NCBI GenBank assembly: GCA_026397695.1
Contig: JAPLUJ010000227.1
Span: 1 to 6,489, forward strand
Length of the DNA stretch: 6,489 nucleotides
Direction: 5' to 3'
From: Verrucomicrobiota bacterium
GTDB lineage: Bacteria; Verrucomicrobiota; Verrucomicrobiia; Verrucomicrobiales; Akkermansiaceae
A program made the translations under genes and the position numbers. The notes under the pieces were generated by a model, which had not been told where the DNA came from, did no database searches, and saw only the letters and a list, made by a program, of their open reading frames with translations. Numbering within the stretch: position 1 is the stretch's first letter; each line of letters starts with the position of its first letter. Shown here piece after piece: positions 1 to 6,400 of this stretch.

Positions 1-1
1 C

Positions 2-595
2 AATGATCTATCAGACAGCGTGCGGGCCGGGTTCCTGCATCTCGAGAAAATCGAGGCGTGGGCGGAGCGTCACGGGCATCCCGCCGGTGAGGGCACGCCG
101 TTAGGAGAGCTGATGCGTGCCATCCGGCGCAAGCACGTGGACCCGTTCGTTGGCAAGCGCATCGGGCGTTACATCCAGTCCACCCGTATGGAACCCGCGC
201 AAAATTTCCTCAGTGCCACGACCCACCGTTACAGTTTCCGGCTGGTCATCGATGACGAGGTGAAAGCGGAATGCGAATTGTTCAAGCGCCTCGCCTTCGA
301 GGTGGTGTTCCTGTCGCCACAATTGAAACAACTCGAACACAAGGGCAGCCGTATGCTGCGCGAACTTTGGAACACGCTCGGCCAACGCTACGTCACCGGC
401 AACTCCATCGACGGCCAGGATTTCCAACTGCTCCCGGCGGACTGCGTGGCCGAAATCACCGCCGCTCCCGACGAGGCCACCCGCGCGCGCCTGGTCTGCG
501 ATTTCCTCGCCGGCATGACCGATGGCTACGCGGCTCGCACCTACAAACGCCTGTTCTCGCCGGACTTCGGCTCCATCGGCGACTTGGTCGGTTAG
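2..595 (+). CDS. dGTPase-type dNTP triphosphohydrolase, C-terminal part (5' cut by window edge)
   Basis: This is probably a deoxyguanosinetriphosphate triphosphohydrolase-like protein of the HD superfamily. Such enzymes split dNTPs into the deoxynucleoside and triphosphate in the cytoplasm and help control dNTP pools. The frame is open from the first bases of the window, so the N-terminal half with the H...HD metal-binding motif lies outside, and the GTG at 20 is not the real start. Visible residues 1-10 read NDLSDSVRAG, which resembles the family segment 'HDxxDaxRAG'; the Asp at residue 2 may be the last metal ligand. Residues 88-99 (KAECELFKRLAF) and 171-177 (GMTDGYA), followed by a Tyr and 'LF', match the conserved C-terminal helices. 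The stop is TAG at 593-595, soon after the last conserved motif, so the C-terminus looks normal. The next genes are unrelated in function. The family call is from recognised motifs only; substrate preference cannot be told. Confidence 0.85.
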   Translation, partial: NDLSDSVRAGFLHLEKIEAWAERHGHPAGEGTPLGELMRAIRRKHVDPFVGKRIGRYIQSTRMEPAQNFLSATTHRYSFRLVIDDEVKAECELFKRLAFEVVFLSPQLKQLEHKGSRMLRELWNTLGQRYVTGNSIDGQDFQLLPADCVAEITAAPDEATRARLVCDFLAGMTDGYAARTYKRLFSPDFGSIGDLVG

Positions 596-718
596 ACCGG
601 CCGCCGGACCTGATGCGGCCTCACTGACTGGACATCCTGATGTCCGAGCGGACACCAGGATGTCCAGGGCTGCGAATATGCGATGGGTTGGTTTGTGGTG
701 GATGTGGGCATTTGCATG
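596..718. other. Non-coding spacer between dGTPase gene and sulfatase remnant
   Basis: Apart from the palindrome at 629-666 I see no gene, RNA or convincing promoter here. The stretch 667-718 is open in the frame of the downstream sulfatase remnant but shows no sulfatase similarity that I can recognise. The homology starts abruptly at the DDGV motif (719). Confidence 0.5.
629..666. repeat. Compound palindrome downstream of the dGTPase gene
   Basis: Two 17-base arms (629-645 and 650-666) are inverted copies with one mismatch, which would be a G-U pair in RNA, separated by the four bases GAGC. The left arm is itself palindromic: GGACATC, two bases, GATGTCC. The element can therefore fold as one long hairpin or with a small hairpin in the left arm. 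It starts 34 bases after the dGTPase stop and is followed by GC-rich sequence with no T run. It could be a REP-like extragenic palindrome or a Rho-dependent end or RNA-stability element. It may also mark the edge of the decayed sulfatase that follows. The symmetry is seen directly; the role is inferred. Confidence 0.7.
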
Positions 719-1022
719 GACGATGGAGTCAAACGGAGCTACCTTGACCAGTCCGGTCTCGCCGAAAACACCCTCGTCATCTATGCCAGCGACCAGGGTT
801 TTTTCCTCGGTGATCACGGCCTCTACGACAAACGCTTCATGTATGAGGAATCCATCAGAGATGTATGACCTCGTCAATGATCCTGCGGAGCTGCACAACA
901 TCTATCAGGAACCCGCCCGGGCCAACACCGTCGCCAAACTGAAGACCGAACTCTAACGGCTTAAAAAGGAACTCAAGGATGATGATCAGTTCGCCAACGG
1001 TCCACCGGCGGCCAAGGATGGT
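719..1022 (+). pseudogene. Sulfatase remnant: N-terminus and a middle block lost, frame changed, internal stop
   Basis: This is a decayed arylsulfatase-like gene (alkaline phosphatase superfamily). The first piece, 719-859, encodes DDGV...[16 protein letters not shown], then [11 protein letters not shown] and [13 protein letters not shown], the usual metal-binding and substrate-pocket block of secreted sulfatases with a DUF4976-type tail. That frame stops at 866-868. The second piece, from 858 in the next frame, reads [16 protein letters not shown], the standard block near the C-terminus. The roughly 90-110 residues that normally lie between these blocks are missing. The second piece is interrupted by TAA at 954-956, and the same frame then continues RLKKELKDDDQFANG, again sulfatase-like; a TAC codon would give the expected 'LYRLKKEL'. 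The N-terminal ~300 residues, including the catalytic C-x-P-x-R, are absent. No start or ribosome site is evident. It appears to be a different sulfatase type from the intact neighbour downstream, so it is not a simple duplicate of it. Confidence 0.85.
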
Positions 1023-1152
1023 GCCACCCGGCCCAAAGCGAGCAAATGCAACCTTCTTGGGCCAGCGGGCGCGCCGCCCGTTCCACTCATGTTTTCCGCC
1101 TGCAGGATGTTAGATTGACAACATGGAGGTAAATGTCGGAGCCTGTGGGACG
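1023..1152. other. Leader region upstream of the intact sulfatase
   Basis: The remnant's frame stays open to TGA at 1116-1118, but I recognise no sulfatase similarity after about 1022. This stretch must hold the promoter of the sulfatase if it has its own. I find no convincing -10/-35 pair. A short GC hairpin (1066-1080, five-base stem) has no T run after it. Confidence 0.4.
1138..1141 (+). promoter_or_regulatory. Probable ribosome binding site (GGAG) supporting the start at 1153
   Basis: GGAG at 1138-1141 lies 11 bases before ATG 1153. The alternative in-frame ATG at 1123 has no purine-rich site at useful distance; the nearby GGAGG (1125-1129) lies after it. Starting at 1153 also puts a charged n-region directly before the hydrophobic signal segment. 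The call rests on spacing and on the signal peptide. Confidence 0.45.
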
Positions 1153-3024
1153 ATGCACCTGTTGCCAGCCACCCGTGTCGCCGCGCCATTTCTAGCGGTG
1201 TTGCTCGCGGCCGGTTTGGCCCGCGCGGGCACACCCGCCAAACCCAACATCCTGTGGTTGGTCAGCGAGGACAACGGCCCGTTTCTCGGTTGTTACGGTG
1301 ATCCGCTGGCGCAGACGCCGACGCTCGACAAGTTGGCGGGCGAGGGCGTGTTGTATGAGCGTTGTTTCACGATGCCGGTGTGCGCGCCGTCGCGCTTCAC
1401 GCTGATCAGCGGGATGTACCCGACGACCTGTGGACCGGCGCAGCACATGCGGGCAGAAGGAAAGATCCCGTCCTGGCTCAAGGGGTTTCCAGCCTATCTG
1501 CGTGCGGCCGGCTACTACACATCCAACAACGCCAAGACCGACTATAACTCGCCGATTGACATCAAGGAGGCATGGAACGCGAGCGGCAAGCGGGCCCACT
1601 ATCAGAACCGCGCCGCCGGCCAGCCGTTCTTCAGCGTGTTCAACCATGAAATCAGTCACGAGAGTTGTCTGTTCCCGAAAAACGAAGCGCCTGCATTTGA
1701 TCCGGCCACGATGCGCATCCCGCCGTATCAGCCGGACACTGCCGAAATGCGCGCCGACTGGGCGCGCTACTACACCCGCATCGCGCAGCTCGACAGCCAG
1801 CTTGCGGCCAAGCTCGAGGATCTGGCAGACGATGGGCTGGCCGACGACACGATCGTGTTTTATTATGCCGACAACGGCGGCGTGCTGCCGCGCAGCAAGC
1901 GTTTCCTCCAGGCAAGCGGCACCCACGTCCCGCTGATCGTCTATTACCCGCCGAAATGGCGTCACCTCGCGCCCGCCGCGCCGGGGTCGCGGATCAAGCA
2001 GCCCGTCCACTTTGTCGATTTCGCGCCGACCGTGCTGTCGCTGGCCGGGGTGAAGATTCCAAAATACATGCAGGGCCACGCGTTTGCCGGGGCGGCCAAG
2101 GCCGCGCCTAACGAGTTTGTGTTTTGCACCCGCGACCGGATGGACGAGCGTTACGACATGATGCGATCGGTGGCGGGCAGCCGCTGGTTATATATCCACA
2201 ACTATCGGCCCGACCTGCCGTATGTCCAGCCGCTCAATTACATGTTTCAGGCACGCGGTTATCAAGCGTGGGCAAGTGTCGCCCGCGCCGGCAAGCTCAC
2301 GCCGGCGACCGCCATGTTCTGGGGGGGAAAGCCGACCGAGGAACTCTACGACATGACCGCCGATCCCGACAGCGTTCACAACCTCGCCGCCGACCCGGCA
2401 AACCGCGCAACATTGGATAGGATGCGCGCCGCCTTGAAAAGACGCGTGCTGGCTAACAAGGACAACGGCTTCCTGCCGGAAGGCTCGGTGCTCGAAGGCT
2501 ACGACGCCTCGCGCGTGACCGGCGCCTATCCGATAGACCGCGTGTTCGCTCTCGCCACCCTCGCCTCGGAACGCAACGCCGCCCACTTGCCCAAGCTGAT
2601 CAAGGCGCTCGACGATCCGAGCGAGCCGATCCGCTGGTGGGCGGCGCAAGGCTGCACCCTGCTGCGCGACAAGGCCGCCACCGCCGAACCTGCATTGCGC
2701 AATTGTCTCAAGGACAAATCCGGTGCCGTGCAGATTGCCGCAGCCGAGGCTCTGGCGAGTCTTGGCAAACCCGAGCTGGCGATGCCCGTGTTGCTGCGCC
2801 GGGTCCGGCAAAGCGCCAAGCCGCCCTTTGCCCTGCAGGCAGCCAATGTACTTGACCGCCTTGGCGAAGCCGCGCGCCCGGCGTTGCCTGCATTGAAATC
2901 CGCCTTGGCGGATGCCCGCAAGCCACCGGCCAAGGAGGACGCCTACCCGGTACGCATCCTCACCCACATCATTGACGTTCTCGAAGGCCGCGAGCAGCCG
3001 CTGGTTTATCCGGCGGTTCCCTAA
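1153..3024 (+). CDS. Secreted sulfatase with C-terminal HEAT repeats
   Basis: This is a sulfatase of the formylglycine-dependent type, hydrolysing sulfate groups on sugars outside the cytoplasm. Starting at ATG 1153 (623 aa), residues 1-25 form a signal peptide: Arg in the n-region, a hydrophobic core, and a likely ALA-type cut after 'LARA'. SEDN at 38-41 supplies metal ligands. C-A-P-S-R at 77-81 (codons from 1381) is the maturation motif in which Cys becomes formylglycine, so a formylglycine-generating enzyme is needed elsewhere. NHEISHES (164-171), ADNGG (239-243) with a following Lys, and SGTHVPLIV are further family blocks. ELYDMTADPDSVHNL (397-411) closes the catalytic domain. Residues ~478-587 form about three HEAT-like helical repeats, a tail seen in planctomycete and verrucomicrobial sulfatases and possibly used for protein or substrate contacts. 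The core resembles heparan N-sulfatase-like enzymes more than DUF4976-type ones, but the substrate is uncertain. An in-frame ATG at 1123 would add ten residues. The 3' end overlaps the convergent gene. Confidence 0.9.
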   Translation: MHLLPATRVAAPFLAVLLAAGLARAGTPAKPNILWLVSEDNGPFLGCYGDPLAQTPTLDKLAGEGVLYERCFTMPVCAPSRFTLISGMYPTTCGPAQHMRAEGKIPSWLKGFPAYLRAAGYYTSNNAKTDYNSPIDIKEAWNASGKRAHYQNRAAGQPFFSVFNHEISHESCLFPKNEAPAFDPATMRIPPYQPDTAEMRADWARYYTRIAQLDSQLAAKLEDLADDGLADDTIVFYYADNGGVLPRSKRFLQASGTHVPLIVYYPPKWRHLAPAAPGSRIKQPVHFVDFAPTVLSLAGVKIPKYMQGHAFAGAAKAAPNEFVFCTRDRMDERYDMMRSVAGSRWLYIHNYRPDLPYVQPLNYMFQARGYQAWASVARAGKLTPATAMFWGGKPTEELYDMTADPDSVHNLAADPANRATLDRMRAALKRRVLANKDNGFLPEGSVLEGYDASRVTGAYPIDRVFALATLASERNAAHLPKLIKALDDPSEPIRWWAAQGCTLLRDKAATAEPALRNCLKDKSGAVQIAAAEALASLGKPELAMPVLLRRVRQSAKPPFALQAANVLDRLGEAARPALPALKSALADARKPPAKEDAYPVRILTHIIDVLEGREQPLVYPAVP

Positions 3025-3421
3025 CAGCAGTCGATCCGATTACCGGGAACTCTGCGATGCGCAGCCGGGCGCAACCATAGGGAACCAGTTCCAGCGGGAC
3101 ATCCGGCCCGCTCGCCTCCACCGGACTAGGCGGCGGATCATCCGCGGAATTTTTCTTCAGCGTCCAAGCCGGCAGCATGCGTCCGATGCCGTGCAGGATC
3201 GCCGGGGCGTCGTCGGCAAACGGCTGGCACGTATTACTAGCTTTATCGTAAATCGGGTCGCCCTTGTCGGCAAACGGATAGGTTCCCGGCTTGCCGACCA
3301 CCTCGGTGAACGAACGTTCCGGATGGTCGCGATCGAGTTTCAGTGCATAGTTCCACGGCGCGCTCGGCTCGATACTCCAAGTGAAAGACCCTTGATAGTT
3401 ATGATTTTGAATGGCGGTGTA
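2969..3421 (-). pseudogene. Detached C-terminal part of the GH127 domain, in the -1 frame
   Basis: These 150 codons continue the upstream GH127 gene in the -1 frame. They read YTAIQNHNYQGSFTW, then EPSAPWNYALKLDRD, SADDPPPSPVEAS and LVPYGCARLRIAEFPVI, the normal end of the DUF1680/GH127 fold including the late beta-sandwich. The segment has no start or ribosome site of its own at its true beginning; a GTG at 3299-3301 would miss the PWNYAL block. It should therefore be read as the tail of the 3340-6489 gene, giving about 1173 visible residues if joined. The family block ends near 3039, and the frame then runs a further 22 residues into the convergent sulfatase gene before stopping at 2969. 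Whether it is translated depends on the nature of the frame break at 3422-3441. Confidence 0.85.
3212..3277. repeat. 12-bp direct repeat inside the GH127 C-terminal segment
   Basis: GTCGGCAAACGG occurs at 3212-3223 and again at 3266-3277, 54 bases (18 codons) apart and in the same frame, so the protein has PFAD twice. The 42 bases between are noticeably AT-richer than the surroundings. This may be an old in-frame duplication or insertion, or chance. Confidence 0.5.
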
Positions 3422-6400
3422 TTTTTTTGGTAGGCGCAGGGCGCGCGGAGGATGGCGGCGGAGTTGTTGAAGCGGGTCTCGCTGCGCACGATCATGGGCA
3501 GTTCCAGGGTCACTTCGTCATTGGGATTCCAGGTGCGTTCAATCCTGGCGATGGTGCCGGCCTGCGGTTTGCTGCTGCCACCATTCCAGCGGAGTGTGGC
3601 GCCGGATGCCCAGGAGGGGATTCGTATATATAACGGGAAGGCAACGTTCTTGTCTGTTTGCACGCGGAAGCGAATGGCTCCGTCGAAGGGATACCGAGTG
3701 TCTTCGGTGATGGTGACCTCGGTGCCATTGCCCACCTTCGCCATCACGCGCGATGGGGCCAGGATCAGCGCCGCGATCCCGCGATCGTGCGTAGCCATCC
3801 AAAGGTGCTCGGTGAGGCGCGGCCATCCGTGGTGCATGTTGGCCATGCAGCACGGGTAGTTTGGCCACAGGCCATAGAGATTTGAGGAGTTGCCATTGTT
3901 TCTCCAATTGCGTTTGGCATTCGAGACGAGCACCTGGTTGGTCTGTTGATCGTATTGGTGGGCCCAGCAGTCCGGCGTGATACCCCCGGGAAGACTGTTG
4001 AAAGCGAGATTTTCAATTTGGTCGGCCAGCGCAACCCGCCCGGATATCTCCAGGAGTTTTTCCAGCGATGTCATATACTCAATGACGCCGCAGAGTTCCG
4101 TCCCATGGCTGGGGTTGCGTCCGTTGAGATGTTCATCCCCGGAAAAACGTCCGCCGAGTTGGCCGTGGTAGCGATCGAGTGACTCAATCGCCTTGAACGA
4201 AGCGTCAAGGTCGGCTTTATCGTGCGATTGCATATATGCCAATGCCGGGAACTTGACGGCCCAGGCGAGTGCCACCACATGGGTCAGCTTGCCGTGTTTG
4301 TTCCAAATCTGTTGGTGTTGCGCATCGTATGGCAGTTGGTCGTGCCATGGGAACGCGTTGAAGAAGCCCCCCCAGTCATAACTGTTGCGGCGGATTTTTT
4401 CCACCGTGCGCAAGAGCGACGTGTCGCCGGTTTTGCTGTAGAGCCAATGCGCCACGATCGCATGATCCATGGCGCGGGCGCCAAACCAGACATCCAATGG
4501 CCATGCGGCAATATGTGTGTCGATGTAGGAAAAGTATTTGGTGGCCAGGGGAATCACCCGCGGGTCGCCCGTGACCTCGTGATATCCCATCAGCATCCTG
4601 AGCAAGCAGCAAAGATATTCGGGGTTGTTCAATGCCGTTTCCTCGTTTTTGCCGTCGGTTGGCAGTGGGGTCGGCGGCGTGGTAAACCATCCGTCGGGTT
4701 GCTGGCTGTTGAGAATCCACTCGATGTAGGTCCGCGCCTTGGTGATGAGTTCCGCATCATCCAGCAGGTAGGCCAGCGGCACCAGGCCCTCGAGGTAGTT
4801 GGACATATATCTGTATGGCGGGCCCCACAGCTTGAAACCCTTGCCGCCTTTCCACTCCGCATCAGTCAGCACGAATTCATCAAGATGCCCGGTCAGGCCG
4901 TGGCGCTGGGCGACCAGTTGATCGCGCAGCCATCCCTCCGGGCGCACGGCACCCAATGGCAGTTTCACAAATGCCGCCGCAACCAGCGGCGCGCGCATCT
5001 CCAGATAATACGGATTGCCTTTGCCAAGCGACGCCTCGATGGCGGGTGCCGCATGCGGGGGGGCGGGGGGGGCATCGGCCGCGCTGTCGGTTGACACGAG
5101 CGAGGCGCGCTGCAGATCCGCTTTTGCCAGTTGGCCGCGGGCATTGCCGTGAGTGCCTACCCACAGCAACTTCACCGATGCCGCGTTGGCGGGTGTCTCC
5201 ACACGGGTGTCGAGAACGAGCGGCTGCAACGGAGAAACCATGAGCGGCAGGTCGCGCGCGGCTAACAGGACGCCCCGGACGTCGGCGAATTCGGCGCGCA
5301 GCGTGCCCGGAGCGAAAACCCCGAATCTGCCTGTTAGGCGGGTTTGTGTGCCGTCCTGTTCCGCCCGCAGGGGATGGGCGATGACGCCGGACTCCGAGCA
5401 GTCGAGCACCGGGAAATCACCGCCGAGGTGAGTGGCATACCAATCGTAGCGCCAGGTATATTTTTGGCCGGGTTCCAGTTGGGCGAACGGGCTGAGCAAC
5501 TCGCTCTCGAACACATAGGGGTTCTCGGCGGCGTTGGTGGCCATCACCATGTCTTTGTTATAGGCGCGGATTTGGCCGGTGCCATTCAGCCAGAACTCCA
5601 CCGACGAGCCATCGGGATAGGGTTTATCCGGCTCAAAGACGTAGCGTTGCACAAACACCGCGCCATTTTCACCGTTGACGGTGGCGGCCCAGCCGGCGGG
5701 GCTGTCGAGTCCGATCTTGCCGACCTTGTATTGATACTGGACGCGCATCAGGCCGCGTGCCGCATCGGCCTGGAACGACGGATTTTTCTTGTCGCCGAAT
5801 ATCACGTCGTAACCCATGGGAAACCTGCTCTGCGGATTCATCGGGCACCACGCCTGCATCAGCGGGTTGTGGCCCGAGCGGTCGGCCTTGGCGCCATCGA
5901 GTTGGGTGTGCGCCCAGATGCCCCAGCGGCGGGGTTTGTTGTCGGTGTTCTCCATCGTCGCCTCGAAGCTCACGCGCGTGCTGTTAGCGAAGATGCGGAC
6001 CACGCGCGACAAGCGGATGCCGCTGCGCGGGTCGTTGCGGCTGGTGAGGCGGATGGCGGTTGCGCCGGGCTGGCCGGGCGCTTGTTCCTTGTCGGGGAGT
6101 TGTTCTAACTGATAGGGCTGGCCGTCGAGCACGGCGTCGGGCGGGCCGGGCCATTGTTGGTCGTTGTCCCACCCCTGCGGCGCCGGCCAGAGTTTATCGC
6201 CGCCGATGTTGAACCAGCCGCCATTTTCTGCCAGGCCGCCGGCCGGGGGCAGCTTGCCGGCCAGTTGCGGGTTCACCCATAGGAACTCGTGGCCGCCGAG
6301 CTTGAACTGGATGATGCGCCCGCCGATGTCGGGCAGCACTTGGAGTTCGATGAGCTGGTTGCCGAGGCACAGCGACTTCCATCCCTGATAGGTGGCGGCG

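Noticed and set aside
629..666. Palindrome as a standard intrinsic terminator of the dGTPase gene
   Set aside because: The hairpin is strong but no T run follows it, so I list it as a repeat of unknown role.
101..901. 266-codon open frame on the minus strand across the dGTPase tail and the sulfatase remnant
   Set aside because: It is antisense to clear dGTPase and sulfatase coding sequence and has no recognisable motifs. Long antisense frames are common in GC-rich genes.
1066..1080. Short GC hairpin (CGGGC / GCCCG) as a terminator
   Set aside because: The stem is only five bases and is followed by TTCCACTC, not a T run. Such stems are frequent in GC-rich DNA.
1115..1120. TTGACA resembling a -35 box upstream of the sulfatase
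   Set aside because: No -10-like hexamer follows at 16-18 bases, and such a promoter would start transcription at or inside the ribosome site, so it is likely chance.
1192..2967. Long minus-strand frames (1192-2079 and 2188-2967) opposite the intact sulfatase
   Set aside because: They lie antisense to conserved sulfatase and HEAT-repeat sequence and show no family features.
4222..5094. 290-codon plus-strand frame, and a similar 254-codon one at 5344-6108
   Set aside because: Both are shadows opposite the DUF4380-GH127 gene, whose own frame carries conserved family motifs throughout.
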